64,000 nucleotides of DNA from Candidatus Protochlamydia sp. Lineage in GTDB: Bacteria; Chlamydiota; Chlamydiia; Chlamydiales; Parachlamydiaceae. Positions 1-8,533 of the stretch are shown in pieces. Every line of letters starts with the position of its first letter. Positions within the stretch are counted from its first letter, which is position 1. Under the pieces are notes generated by a model. It ran no database searches. It worked only from the letters and a program-made list of their open reading frames with translations, and had not been told where the DNA came from. Both the position numbers and the translations under genes were made by a program. The stretch is taken from NCBI GenBank assembly GCA_013695355.1, contig JACDAQ010000006.1:1-64000 (forward strand), in the 5' to 3' direction.

Positions 1-43
1 CCACCTGTAATTGCTAGATAGGGAACCCAATTATTAATTACGC

Positions 44-118
44 CACGGGGTGAAAACGAAAAGACCATTGCCGACTCTGCTAAGCAGAGGGCAGTGGTCT
101 TTTCGTTTTCACCCCGTG
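44..118. repeat. Long near-perfect hairpin
   Basis: Arms of 29 bases (44-72 and 90-118) are complementary except for one G-T wobble. The centre contains a second 6-bp stem (75-80 with 84-89) around a 3-base loop. No T-run follows on either strand, so it is not a standard intrinsic terminator. It may be the end of an upstream gene's transcript or a palindromic repeat. The upstream context lies outside the window. Confidence 0.75.
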
Positions 119-223
119 AACGCTTACAAGAAATTCAATAAAATTAATATTTAATTTTGATAAATATTATTTATAAAGCAAATAGTGTGACATCGAATTG
201 ATAATGAATTAACTATATCAATA

Positions 224-301
224 ATGTCTGACGTAACAGGTGGACGAGCAAGTAAACTAGCTGAGATGATTCAGCAACGTTTATTAGAAGAAAATTCTTA
301 A
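224..301 (+). other. Possible 25-aa ORF or gene remnant
   Basis: An ATG-to-TAA frame of 26 codons starts MSDVTGGRASKLAEM and ends in an amphipathic glutamine/glutamate-rich helix-like stretch. No clear ribosome binding site is visible and the frame closes shortly upstream. It could be the surviving 3' end of a lost gene. The rest of 119-397 is AT-rich with nothing else I can support. Confidence 0.2.
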
Positions 302-397
302 GTCACGATCATGGGCCCTTCCTTATAAATAAGGTTATTAATTAATCTTTAAAATTTACTAATTTAGAAGAAGAACAAGACCATCAAGGAGTTAAAA

Positions 398-688
398 ATG
401 ATAGGTTCAAATTTTGATGAACAAGCACAAGTACTGCCCACGTACAATGGTGGCCTAGGGGAGCAATTTAAGCAGGCTGATTGTGCCACCCGTATTAGAC
501 AAATAAGTAAATTAGCCATGGCCGGTCATTTGATGATATCTGCTGCCAAATGGTATGATGGTGTTGATCCAACGCTTTCATTAACATTTACAGCCATTTG
601 CGGAGGGGTTTGGTTGGTTAGCAACATGTGGGCTAAAAAGATAGAACCTATAGCTCAAGCTGCGCTGGTAGATCTAAAGGGACGCTAA
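398..688 (+). CDS. Small hypothetical protein, one hydrophobic segment
   Basis: A 96-residue protein of unknown function. The start is supported by an AAGGAG ribosome binding site 8 bases upstream of the ATG. The N-terminal half is polar. Residues about 60-80 (SLTFTAICGGVWLVSNMWA) form one moderately hydrophobic segment that could be a membrane helix. No known motif is visible. It stands alone ahead of the convergent glgA, separated from it by an inverted-repeat fragment and a hairpin. Confidence 0.55.
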   Translation: MIGSNFDEQAQVLPTYNGGLGEQFKQADCATRIRQISKLAMAGHLMISAAKWYDGVDPTLSLTFTAICGGVWLVSNMWAKKIEPIAQAALVDLKGR

Positions 689-751
689 AAAACAAAAAAT
701 TATTTTTTGAAAGTTTTATGTTTTGCTTCCCTTCTCCCTAATTTTATTATA

Positions 752-783
752 AGAACTTGGATCATAGATATTGAACAGGTTCT
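752..783. repeat. Short copy of dispersed inverted-repeat element
   Basis: This 32-base unit has near-complementary ends (AGAACTTG / CAGGTTCT) around ATCATAGATATTGAA. The same core recurs at 26438-26468 and at the right end of the 163-bp element at 61143-61305. It is probably an internally deleted miniature transposable element. Confidence 0.65.
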
Positions 784-785
784 GA

Positions 786-810
786 GAGGGTCATCATAAA
801 AATGACCCTC
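786..810 (-). terminator. Hairpin downstream of glgA
   Basis: A 9-bp stem (GAGGGTCAT / ATGACCCTC) with a 7-base loop lies about 30 bases past the glgA stop. There is no good T-run, so termination is only plausible. Confidence 0.35.
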
Positions 811-837
811 ATATATGAGAGGCAGCAGCTCAATTTA

Positions 838-2349
838 TTATTTTGAGATGATTTCATTGTAGATAGCCAAATAGTCATCCGAAGGACGGTTCCAGCTAAA
901 ATCAGTTTGCATGCCATTGATCATTAAATGGCGCCATTTATCCTGCTCTTCAAACCAACAATGGATCGCCCGGTCAAGGGCCGAATCAATCCCCGCTGCA
1001 TCGGGATAATCAAAAACATAGCCATTCGTTTCGTCGAAAGGTTTTCCGGAATTGTCAACATCTGAAATGGTATCTCCAAGCCCTCCTGTACGCCTTACGA
1101 TCGGCACTGTCCCATATTTAAGGGCGATCATTTGCGTTAGCCCGCACGGTTCAAATATAGAGGGTACAATAAACATATCAGCCCCTGCATAAATAAGGTG
1201 GGCCAAATCTTCCTGGTGATGCAAGACTAAATGAATATGGGGATGGTTTCCATACAATTGCTGCAATTGGTGGAACTCAGCGCTGATTGTCGGGATCGGA
1301 CTGGAGCCCAGGAGAACAAATTGCCCTTTTTTATCTACAATATGCTGAATCGTATGTTTGATCAGATCAATACCCTTTTGGGGCACTAAGCGCGTAATGC
1401 AGCCGATAATAGGCCTGTGTTCTTCAGTCAATAATAACTTTTCCCTTAGCAGTTTTTTAACAAATCCCTTTTTATCCAAGGTGTTCCGATCTTTTTTATT
1501 GGCAGGCATTTCCCTCGATGAAAAATGGGCAGGTAGAAAGCGGTCAATTTCAGGGTTCCAATAAGAATAATCGATGCCATTTAAAATTCCAGAGAACTTG
1601 GTTTGATATTTCATGAGGGTGGTTTCTAAACCCCTTCCGCCTTGAGGGGACAAAACTTCTTTGGCATAGCTTGGAGAAACAGTCGTAATCCAATCTGAAT
1701 AAACGATCCCTCCCTTCATCAAGTTGACCAAATTAGGGTAAAGGTTGTCCTGCATAGAATCAGCTTCCTGATATTCCGGATCATTCAGCCCAATGCTGAC
1801 TAAATCATGCGGGGCGCACTTTCCCTGGTATTCCATGTTATGAATAGTAAAGGCAATTTTAGGCTTTGAGTAGTCTAATTTTTGGTACATGTTTTTATAC
1901 AACGGGGCCATAGCGGCCGTCTGCCAATCGTGGAGGTGGATAATATCGGGAGCGATTGGTTTTTTGTACAAAAATTCCATCGCCGTACGGGAAAAGTATA
2001 AAAATCTTTCAATATCATCTTCGCACCCATAAAAACATCCTCGGTTAAAAAAGAAGCGGGGATGATGGGGTTCGATAAAATAAACTTTTATATTTTCAAC
2101 CCAGCCCAACCAAACGGTATTATTATACCATTCTCCATTATAAAATGAGGGAAGTTCCAGTATGTCGACTGCCATGTCGCGGATCTGTTCACTATCCATG
2201 CAATCATATTTAGGGATAATAATATCGACATCATGCCCTTTCCACGATAACTCACGGCATAGGCCTAAGATAACATCTGCTAAGCCACCCACTTTTGCCA
2301 GGGGGGCCAGCTCTGAGGCAACATGTATGATATGCATAGGGTGCTCCAA
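838..2349 (-). CDS. glgA: Glycogen synthase (ADP-glucose type)
   Basis: A 503-residue GT5-family glycogen synthase, transferring glucose from ADP-glucose to the growing alpha-1,4-glucan in the cytoplasm. The N-terminal KVGGLADV glucosyl-donor loop is intact (about residues 19-26). The C-terminal nucleotide-sugar domain carries SIFEPCGLTQMIALKYGTVP and RRTGGLGDT with the family's catalytic glutamate region. Length is normal. ATG codons at residues 1 and 5 are both possible starts. It lies next to tRNA-Gln and the rplY-ispE run, as I recall it does in C. trachomatis. Glycogen storage is a known chlamydial trait. Confidence 0.97.
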   Translation of the reverse strand: MEHPMHIIHVASELAPLAKVGGLADVILGLCRELSWKGHDVDIIIPKYDCMDSEQIRDMAVDILELPSFYNGEWYNNTVWLGWVENIKVYFIEPHHPRFFFNRGCFYGCEDDIERFLYFSRTAMEFLYKKPIAPDIIHLHDWQTAAMAPLYKNMYQKLDYSKPKIAFTIHNMEYQGKCAPHDLVSIGLNDPEYQEADSMQDNLYPNLVNLMKGGIVYSDWITTVSPSYAKEVLSPQGGRGLETTLMKYQTKFSGILNGIDYSYWNPEIDRFLPAHFSSREMPANKKDRNTLDKKGFVKKLLREKLLLTEEHRPIIGCITRLVPQKGIDLIKHTIQHIVDKKGQFVLLGSSPIPTISAEFHQLQQLYGNHPHIHLVLHHQEDLAHLIYAGADMFIVPSIFEPCGLTQMIALKYGTVPIVRRTGGLGDTISDVDNSGKPFDETNGYVFDYPDAAGIDSALDRAIHCWFEEQDKWRHLMINGMQTDFSWNRPSDDYLAIYNEIISK

Positions 2350-2580
2350 TCACTGTTTCACATATAAATCGACAGCATACAGATAAGCTCATCATGAATC
2401 AAGAATTGATAATTTTTATTTGCCTAAAATTGAACATACAAGGGTAAACTGAAAAAAGAAGATTTTTTTCACTTTTTTCTATTGAAATAAATTCTCTTTA
2501 TTATTAAAATTTTGCTCATTGAGTCCCTGGTTTAAGCAGCTGAATTTTGCGCATAAGCCAAACATTAGGAACTTTATTAA

Positions 2581-2652
2581 TGGGGTGTCGCCAAGCGGTA
2601 AGGCAGCGGTTTTTGGTACCGCCATGCGGAGGTTCGAATCCTTCCACCCCAA
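2581..2652 (+). tRNA. tRNA-Gln (TTG anticodon)
   Basis: A cloverleaf can be folded by eye: acceptor TGGGGTG (2581-2587) with CACCCCA (2645-2651), anticodon stem GCGGT/ACCGC enclosing loop TTTTGGT with anticodon TTG, a 5-base variable loop, and T arm GGAGG-TTCGAAT-CCTTC. The U1-A72 end is usual for bacterial tRNA-Gln. CCA is not encoded. The prs start codon follows 18 bases after the 3' end, so the two are probably co-transcribed and RNase processing would create the prs 5' end. Confidence 0.95.
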
Positions 2653-2670
2653 TTGGCCTATAGGCAAAAA

Positions 2671-3609
2671 ATGTCCTTTCAACAGCCCTTGCTATTTGCT
2701 GGATCTTCACATCTTAGTTTGGCAAAAGAAATTGCCGATCAATTGGAAATTCCCTTAGGTCAGATGCATTTAAGTTGTTTCCCTGATGGGGAAATCGCTG
2801 TCCAGATCCTGGAAAGTGTGCGTGGAAGAGATGTTTTTGTTCTTCAGTCAGTTGCACTTAATCCCAATTTCTTTTTAATGGAATTGCTGATTATAATTGA
2901 TGCGTTAAAAAGGGCATCGGCCCGCAGTGTAGTTGCTGTGATCCCTTATTTTGGGTATTGCAGACAGGACCGGAAGGATAAGCCCCGCGTCCCTATTACT
3001 GCAAAATTAGTGGCGAACTTGCTTGTAACGGCTGGAGTATCGCGAATTTTAGCTGTGGACCTTCATGCAGGCCAGGTACAGGGTTTTTTTGATATCCCTG
3101 TTGACCATGTGCATGGCCGTTTAAGTTTGATTAAAGGCCTGCAGCAAATAGATTTAACGAATTGTATTGTTGTTGCCCCCGATATTGGTAGCGTAAAAAT
3201 AGCGCGCGCCTTTGCAAGTCAGTTGTCTGTGGATTTCGCAGTCATTGATAAACATCGGCAGGATCCTATGAAAATAGGCGATGTGACTTTAATCGGGGAT
3301 GTAAAAGGAAAAGATGTACTTCTCGCTGACGATATGTGCTCTACAGGAGCCACTTTAGTGTCAGCAGCGAAAGCATGCCATGAGAAGGGAGCGAAGCGTA
3401 TTTTTGGTGCTGTCACGCATGGGGTCTTGATTGATCCTGCTGTGAGCCGTATAGAACAAAGTCCGCTTGAATCAGTATGGGTGACAAATACCATTCCTCA
3501 TACCGAACGATTAACGGAAGCTGCCAAGCTTAAAACCGTTTCAATTGCCCCCCTTTTGGCCCGTGCCATCCGATGCATTGCTTCGGATGAGTCGATCTCT
3601 TCATTATAA
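2671..3609 (+). CDS. prs: Ribose-phosphate pyrophosphokinase
   Basis: A 312-residue PRPP synthetase making phosphoribosyl pyrophosphate from ribose 5-phosphate and ATP for nucleotide synthesis. Family motifs are FPDGEIAVQ, PYFGYCRQDRK, the metal/ATP-site DLHAGQVQGFFDIPVDH and the PRPP loop LADDMCSTGATL. I chose ATG 2671. An in-frame TTG at 2653 would overlap the tRNA end and adds only six residues. No classical Shine-Dalgarno fits the 18-base gap after the tRNA except the weak GGC/AAAAA stretch. The gene is absent from the equivalent position in C. trachomatis as I recall it, so it may have been inserted between tRNA-Gln and rplY. Confidence 0.95.
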   Translation: MSFQQPLLFAGSSHLSLAKEIADQLEIPLGQMHLSCFPDGEIAVQILESVRGRDVFVLQSVALNPNFFLMELLIIIDALKRASARSVVAVIPYFGYCRQDRKDKPRVPITAKLVANLLVTAGVSRILAVDLHAGQVQGFFDIPVDHVHGRLSLIKGLQQIDLTNCIVVAPDIGSVKIARAFASQLSVDFAVIDKHRQDPMKIGDVTLIGDVKGKDVLLADDMCSTGATLVSAAKACHEKGAKRIFGAVTHGVLIDPAVSRIEQSPLESVWVTNTIPHTERLTEAAKLKTVSIAPLLARAIRCIASDESISSL

Positions 3610-3724
3610 TTACAACATATACAGTCGATTGTTCGATGTTCCGGATTATCTATTTTATTGGAAATAGGGGCACGTTCAGAAGAAAATTAGAAAAATATTT
3701 AACTTTATCCTTTTTGGGGGATTC

Positions 3725-4291
3725 ATGAAAAAGCTGCAAACAATAGTAAGATCGGGAAATAGCAAAAGTGAAGTGAACAAGCTTCGCCGAGAAGGGTTCA
3801 TTCCCGCGATTCTTTATTTGAGAGGTAAAGCAGGAGAGGCGTTGGCCATTAAAAGTGCTGAGTTCGGTTCTTTTCTTCGCCATGTGAAAGCAGGCCACTT
3901 ACCTACTTCTGTATTCACTCTTGTGAATGAAAATGGGGCGGAGCGCCGTGTTTTAGTTAAAGATATTCAATATGCGATCACTACATATGATGTTACGCAT
4001 TTGGATTTTGAAGAATTATTGGAAGATCACCAGATCAACGTCAAAGTCCCAATCGAATGTACTGGGATTGTTGATTGCGTAGGGGTTAAGCTGGGGGGGG
4101 TGCTTCGTCAGGTCATTCGCCATGTACGAGTTCGCTGCCTACCAAAGGATATGCCTGAATTTTTTGAATTAAATGTCAAAGAATTAGGCTTGAGACAATC
4201 TAAGCGGCTAAAAGATCTTGAAATACCTGAAACAGTCAAGCCCGTAGTAGTAAACATGAACGAGGTCGTGGCAGTTATTGTAAAACGTTAA
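3725..4291 (+). CDS. rplY: 50S ribosomal protein L25 / Ctc
   Basis: A 188-residue CTC-form L25, which binds 5S rRNA, with an N-terminal L25 domain ([15 protein letters not shown]) and a C-terminal beta domain (residues about 95-188, ending [18 protein letters not shown]). The ATG is preceded by a GGGGG run. It is followed after 6 bases by pth, an arrangement shared with Chlamydia (ctc-pth-rpsF-rpsR-rplI) and with many bacteria, indicating co-transcription. Confidence 0.93.
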   Translation: MKKLQTIVRSGNSKSEVNKLRREGFIPAILYLRGKAGEALAIKSAEFGSFLRHVKAGHLPTSVFTLVNENGAERRVLVKDIQYAITTYDVTHLDFEELLEDHQINVKVPIECTGIVDCVGVKLGGVLRQVIRHVRVRCLPKDMPEFFELNVKELGLRQSKRLKDLEIPETVKPVVVNMNEVVAVIVKR

Positions 4292-4297
4292 GAAAGC

Positions 4298-4846
4298 ATG
4301 CATCCAAAGCAGCAGTTTTATCTCCTGGCAGGACTTGGGAATCCAGGCTCTGAGTATGAAATGACCCGGCATAATCTTGGTTATTTGGTCGTTCAGGCAT
4401 TTGCAAGGCGAATGGGATGGCATTTTAAGAACGACAGGCGTTTTAACGCCTTGGTGGCGAAAGGGATAATTGGAGAGGCTTCTGTCCATCTAATGCAGCC
4501 CTTGACCTATATGAATTTGAGCGGAATAGCAATTAAGCGCTATTTGGATTTCTACAAATGGCCAAACAGCTATTTAACAGTTGTTACCGATGACGTTGCT
4601 CTTCCATTCGGAAAGCTTCGTTTCAGGGCAATGGGAAGTTCAGGCGGTCATAACGGATTAAAAAGTGTGGAAGCCTATTTAGGTACAAGCCACTATTCCC
4701 GTTTGAGAATGGGTGTTGGCCATCCAGGAGAAAAAGAGCTTGCGGGGTATGTCCTGGAATCATTTAGCCCCGATGAATTAACTGGTCTAGAGACATTTAT
4801 TGGTCATGGAATTGAGATTTTGGAATTACAAGTACTCAATCGTTGA
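4298..4846 (+). CDS. pth: Peptidyl-tRNA hydrolase
   Basis: A 182-residue cytoplasmic esterase that recycles peptidyl-tRNA released from stalled ribosomes. The glycine-rich LLAGLGNPGSEYEMTRHNLGY contains the catalytic histidine (residue 25), followed by QPLTYMNLSG, VTDDVALPFGKLR and SSGGHNGLKS, all family signatures. Length is normal. It starts 6 bases after rplY and precedes the S6-S18-L9 genes. Confidence 0.96.
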   Translation: MHPKQQFYLLAGLGNPGSEYEMTRHNLGYLVVQAFARRMGWHFKNDRRFNALVAKGIIGEASVHLMQPLTYMNLSGIAIKRYLDFYKWPNSYLTVVTDDVALPFGKLRFRAMGSSGGHNGLKSVEAYLGTSHYSRLRMGVGHPGEKELAGYVLESFSPDELTGLETFIGHGIEILELQVLNR

Positions 4847-4860
4847 ATAGATTTAACAAA

Positions 4861-4877
4861 ACCCCTGTTTTAAGGGT
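4861..4877 (+). promoter_or_regulatory. Small hairpin before rpsF
   Basis: ACCC/GGGT can pair around a short AT-rich loop immediately before the rpsF ribosome binding site (AGGAG at 4878-4882). S6 operons in several phyla carry an S6:S18-binding leader. I cannot show that this short stem is one. Confidence 0.2.
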
Positions 4878-4889
4878 AGGAGAATACGT

Positions 4890-5234
4890 ATGAGCGAACA
4901 GAAACAGAACCTTTATGAAGGAATGTACGTCATCAGTGCTACTTTAAGCGATGATGCTCGCCAAAAGGCATTGGAAAAAATTCGAGTAGGAATCACTTCT
5001 CGGGGCGGGGAAATTAAAAAAGTCCACGAACAAGGTAGACGACGGCTGGCATATCAAATTGATGGGCATCGTGAAGGCTACTACTATCTCATTTATTTTA
5101 CAGCTCCCACGCCAGCGATTTCCGAGCTATGGCAGGAGTATCATTTAAACGAAGATTTAATCCGTTTTATTACTTTACGTACTGAAAAGGTGATGGAGAA
5201 AATTGAATTCAAACCTTTAGTCGAGCAACAGTAA
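4890..5234 (+). CDS. rpsF: 30S ribosomal protein S6
   Basis: A 114-residue S6 with the typical opening [23 protein letters not shown] and the hallmark [21 protein letters not shown] and [17 protein letters not shown] lies 7 bases before the ATG. S6 sits on the small-subunit platform with S18, encoded next. Confidence 0.96.
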   Translation: MSEQKQNLYEGMYVISATLSDDARQKALEKIRVGITSRGGEIKKVHEQGRRRLAYQIDGHREGYYYLIYFTAPTPAISELWQEYHLNEDLIRFITLRTEKVMEKIEFKPLVEQQ

Positions 5235-5244
5235 GGAGCATACA

Positions 5245-5508
5245 ATGATGCAGCAGCGAAGACCAAAATATACTTCAGATTATCCAGATTCCCGTTCTAA
5301 AAAGCGCAAGCGTTGCCCGTTTACGGCAGCCGGAATCAGGGAAATTGATTACAAAGACATAGATACCCTTACGAAGTTCATTACCGATCGGGGTAAAATA
5401 TTACCAAGGCGCATCACAGGTGTGTCCGCTTTTCATCAAAAGAAATTAACTGCGGCAATCAAACGGGCCCGTCTCGTGGCGTTGTTGCCATTTGTAGCTG
5501 AAGTTTAA
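5245..5508 (+). CDS. rpsR: 30S ribosomal protein S18
   Basis: An 87-residue S18. Core signatures are [38 protein letters not shown] and [12 protein letters not shown]. It starts 10 bases after rpsF with an AAGGAG site. Two consecutive ATG codons (MM) make the start ambiguous by one residue. Confidence 0.96.
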   Translation: MMQQRRPKYTSDYPDSRSKKRKRCPFTAAGIREIDYKDIDTLTKFITDRGKILPRRITGVSAFHQKKLTAAIKRARLVALLPFVAEV

Positions 5509-5532
5509 GGAATTATACGAGGAGAATAAGGA

Positions 5533-6027
5533 ATGGCAACCCAATTGTTGTTACTAGAAGATGTAGAGGCCTTAGGAAAAAAAGGCGAGATCGTGCATGT
5601 GAAGCCAGGTTATGCCCGCAATTTTTTATTGCCGCAAAGTTTAGCGGTCGCAGCGAACAAAAATGCTTTGCGCATGCAGGAGCGATTGAAAGAAGAAAGA
5701 AATAAAAGGGCCGAAGTTGACAAAGAAGAGTCTGAAAGCATTGCAGCAAAAATTGATGGAATGAGTCTGACCAAGGTTGTCAAAGTTGATCATGACGGAC
5801 ATATGTATGGTTCTGTATCCATTGCAGACCTTATTCATTTACTTCAGGACCATTTTCAAGTTGAGTTGGATAAAAAATCAATTCAGCTTAAACACCCCGT
5901 TAAAACGACCGGTGTGCATCCGATTGTGGTTAAGTTGAAAGAGGGCGTTTCAGCCAGCTTTAATTTGAAAGTGATGTCGGAAGAAGGGCATCGCGCCGCA
6001 ATGGAAGAACAGCAACCCACTGCTTAA
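5533..6027 (+). CDS. rplI: 50S ribosomal protein L9
   Basis: A 164-residue L9 with the N-terminal rRNA-binding domain (LLEDVEALGKKGEIVHVKPGYARNFLLPQ), a long connecting helix and a C-terminal domain ending VVKLKEGVSASFNLKV. It starts 24 bases after rpsR behind a GGAG site. It is the last gene of the ribosomal run. An imperfect ATACCC/GGGTAT hairpin follows. Confidence 0.96.
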   Translation: MATQLLLLEDVEALGKKGEIVHVKPGYARNFLLPQSLAVAANKNALRMQERLKEERNKRAEVDKEESESIAAKIDGMSLTKVVKVDHDGHMYGSVSIADLIHLLQDHFQVELDKKSIQLKHPVKTTGVHPIVVKLKEGVSASFNLKVMSEEGHRAAMEEQQPTA

Positions 6028-6086
6028 TTCAATATACCCTCTCTTGGGTATTAAGAATGCAGGCCCTTGTGTGATTGGAAGTTTAA

Positions 6087-6170
6087 TAACAGGATGGGTT
6101 GGATGAATAGGTTAAAGAATTAATGCATTTTTAATGTATCGTCATCCTATTCATATTGCCTATCCTGTTA
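6087..6170. repeat. Inverted repeat of the AACAGGAT family
   Basis: Arms 6087-6111 and 6146-6170 match over their outer nine bases (TAACAGGAT / ATCCTGTTA) and inner nine (ATGAATAGG / CCTATTCAT), with a mismatched middle. Related sequence occurs at 19728-19752 and as a larger inverted repeat at 62423-62574, so this is a dispersed palindromic repeat. Confidence 0.6.
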
Positions 6171-6234
6171 TTTTATTTTTTACTTTTTTTTTCTATTTAT
6201 AATTGCGCAGGTGCTTGAACAATTGAGCGCTTTC

Positions 6235-6309
6235 TTCCTCTGTGCTCTCTGTTTGCTCTGTGGTTTAAAAATTATTACCGCAGAGCACACAGAGATCACA
6301 GAGGGGGAA
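6235..6309. repeat. CTCTGTG-type inverted repeat before ispE
   Basis: The left arm (6235-6264) reads as repeated CTCTGTG/CTCTCTGT units and the right arm (6277-6309) as CACAGAG units, together forming a large imperfect hairpin. Similar ACAGAG-rich palindromes are known as scattered repeats in unrelated bacteria. It ends 36 bases before the ispE start and would lie in its leader. Confidence 0.6.
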
Positions 6310-6345
6310 TTTTTGCTACCATTTTTTCAATGTTCAGGAGTAGAA

Positions 6346-7164
6346 ATGGTCCTGCGTTTATTCTCACCTGCAAAACTTAATCTCTCCCTAAGCCTTTTAG
6401 GCAGGCGCCCCGATGGCTACCATGAAATATCTTCGATTTTCCAGACGATCAGCCTGGGGGATTTTTTAACTTTTCAACTCCATTTCTGCGATGAGTTCAC
6501 GTGTTCTGACCCAACCCTCTCGACTGGAATTTCCAATTTAGTTACCCGTGCCTTGCATCTTTTTCGCAGTAAAACTGGATTTAATTTTCATTTGAAAATT
6601 CATTTGGACAAGCGAATTCCTCTTCAGGCAGGTTTAGGCGGGGGGAGCGGCAATGCAGCTACCACCCTCTGGGCGTGCAATCATTTTGCAGGTTATCCAG
6701 TCTCAGACGAACAATTAATCCAATGGGGAAGTGAGATTGGATCTGATATTTCTTTCTTTTTTTCGAAAGGAACAGCCCATTGCACGGGTCGGGGTGAACA
6801 TGTCAACACCCTTCCATCTTTACCACAGCAGTATTTTTGGGTAATTAAACCCTCGATTGGTTTATCTACCGCTGATGTTTTTAAACAGATTACTTCAGAT
6901 TTTTTTTCGCGAAAAAAAGCTCCTTCAAGTACCCATCCCTTAGAGTATTACAACGATTTAGAGCAGCCCGCTTTTCAGTTAAAGCCTGAATTACGGGAAC
7001 TTAAATCCAGGCTATTAAGTAATGGGTTTGAAATTGTTCTAATGACAGGAACAGGCTCTTCATTTTTTTGTTTCGGGCAGGGAGTGTTGCCTCAGGACCC
7101 TACCCTTAAAATTTTCAAAACTTATTTTATTAACCGCACTGCAGGAAAATGGTTCACTCTATGA
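6346..7164 (+). CDS. ispE: 4-diphosphocytidyl-2-C-methyl-D-erythritol kinase
   Basis: A 272-residue GHMP kinase, the fourth step of the MEP isoprenoid pathway. It has the N-terminal FSPAKLNLSLSLLGRRPDGYHEI, the ATP loop PLQAGLGGGSGNAATTLW and C-terminal LMTGTGSSFFCFG. The start is ATG 6346, preceded by CAGGAG. The open frame continues 45 codons upstream into the inverted repeat and lacks family homology there. The stop overlaps the hldD start in an ATGA junction. dxs of the same pathway is also in this window. Confidence 0.95.
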   Translation: MVLRLFSPAKLNLSLSLLGRRPDGYHEISSIFQTISLGDFLTFQLHFCDEFTCSDPTLSTGISNLVTRALHLFRSKTGFNFHLKIHLDKRIPLQAGLGGGSGNAATTLWACNHFAGYPVSDEQLIQWGSEIGSDISFFFSKGTAHCTGRGEHVNTLPSLPQQYFWVIKPSIGLSTADVFKQITSDFFSRKKAPSSTHPLEYYNDLEQPAFQLKPELRELKSRLLSNGFEIVLMTGTGSSFFCFGQGVLPQDPTLKIFKTYFINRTAGKWFTL

Positions 7165-8141
7165 ATAAAAAAAAAGTCGTCGTTATCACTGGCGGGGCGG
7201 GATTTATAGGTTCCTGTGCGGCCCGCTATTTAAACGATCAGGGAATGGACAAACTAGTACTAGTGGATGATTTGCGCCATTCTGAAAAATGGAAAAATTT
7301 GGTTGGGAAAAAGTTTTTGGATTATATTCAAAAAGATAAATTGTTTGACTGGTTGAATGGGCGGGAATCTTTGATTGGTGCTTTTATTCATTTGGGAGCC
7401 TGTTCCGATACAATGGAAAGCAATGGCAGCTACCTTGTCGAAAACAACTACCGCTTTAGCATTCGTCTGGCCGAATATGCCTTACAACATGGGCATCGCT
7501 TTATTTATGCGTCCTCAGCCGCAACATATGGGGATGGCTCTAAGGGATTCGAAGATGAAGAAAGCGACCTATTTGAACTTCAACCTCTTAACATGTATGG
7601 TTTTTCCAAACAGTTGTTTGATCAATGGGCCTATCAGGAGGGGGTTTTAGATAAACTCGTGGGCTTAAAATATTTTAATGTTTTCGGACCGAATGAGTAC
7701 CATAAAGGGAGAATGGCATCAGCTGTATATAAAATGGCCCCTCAGATATTGCAGGGAGAAAAGGTGAAGCTATTTAAGTCTTCAAATCCTAAGCTTTATG
7801 CGGATGGAGAGCAGCAAAGAGATTTTATCTATGTCAAAGATGCCGTTCGAATGACATGCGCCTTTTTAGAAAATTCTGCCGGAGGATTATATAATATAGG
7901 TAGTGGAATCCCATCCACCTGGAATGAGTTGGCTATAGCTGTTTTTCATGCGTTAAAAATTGAACCCCAAATTGAATACGTTGATATGCCTGCCGATTTG
8001 ATCAATAAATATCAAAACTATAGCCGGGCTGAAATGTCGAAAACAAAGCGTGTGCTAAAAGAACTGGCGCAAGTTGGAACCCTGCAAAATTCTGTGGATG
8101 ATTACGTGCAAAATTATCTGCTAAGTTTTAAGCGATGGTAA
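7161..8141 (+). CDS. hldD: ADP-L-glycero-D-manno-heptose 6-epimerase
   Basis: A 326-residue extended short-chain dehydrogenase that epimerises ADP-D-glycero- to ADP-L-glycero-D-manno-heptose for LPS core synthesis. It has the NAD-binding VVITGGAGFIGS, SSAATYG, and the catalytic pair YGFSKQ (YxxxK), plus LKYFNVFGPNEYHKGRMAS. ATG 7161 overlaps the ispE stop (ATGA). An in-frame ATG at 7149 would add four residues. Together with hldE it implies heptose precursor synthesis, which Chlamydia itself lacks. Confidence 0.93.
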   Translation: MNKKKVVVITGGAGFIGSCAARYLNDQGMDKLVLVDDLRHSEKWKNLVGKKFLDYIQKDKLFDWLNGRESLIGAFIHLGACSDTMESNGSYLVENNYRFSIRLAEYALQHGHRFIYASSAATYGDGSKGFEDEESDLFELQPLNMYGFSKQLFDQWAYQEGVLDKLVGLKYFNVFGPNEYHKGRMASAVYKMAPQILQGEKVKLFKSSNPKLYADGEQQRDFIYVKDAVRMTCAFLENSAGGLYNIGSGIPSTWNELAIAVFHALKIEPQIEYVDMPADLINKYQNYSRAEMSKTKRVLKELAQVGTLQNSVDDYVQNYLLSFKRW

Positions 8142-8202
8142 TAGCTGCATAAATATCAAAATTTAGGAATGAATGTTCTAAATTTCCAGGATATTCAACA
8201 TT

Positions 8203-8533
8203 GTGAAAGGGAATATAGAATTGGCTCGATACATTTTAGGCATAGACCCATTTTTACTAGCCAATAAATCTATTAGCCAATATGGATGGTCCCCTTTAAA
8301 CTTTGCAGCGGTATGCGAAGATCAGAAGGCTGCCCTTCCGTTAACAATTATGCTATTTAGATGCAAAAGCAGATGTCAATTCGATTGCTTTAAAGGATTG
8401 TGGAGAAGATGGGGAAGTAGCAATAGATTTCCCTGCTGGAGCAAGCCCTCTATGGACTGCGGCGAAAATGAATAATCAGCCATTGGCAAGTTTGCTTTTA
8501 TTCCGAGGAGCCAACGAGGTAACGCAGCTCTAA
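8203..8533 (+). pseudogene. Frameshifted ankyrin-repeat gene remnant
   Basis: The first frame from GTG 8203 encodes GNIELARYILGIDPFLLA followed by YGWSPLNFAAVCEDQKA, an ankyrin pair. Around 8345-8360 the ankyrin signal moves to another frame, which reads DAKADVNSIALKD and then GASPLWTAAKMNNQPLASLL before a TAA at 8531. At least one indel, and probably loss of the 5' end, separate it from a working gene. The remaining 8534-8809 is AT-rich with no gene I can support. Confidence 0.7.

Noticed and set aside
2479-2758. Open frames across the tRNA-Gln gene
   Set aside because: They overlap the tRNA and have no domain content.
6211-6345. 45-codon N-terminal extension of ispE
   Set aside because: It lies inside an inverted repeat, has no family similarity, and a good ribosome binding site precedes the internal ATG.
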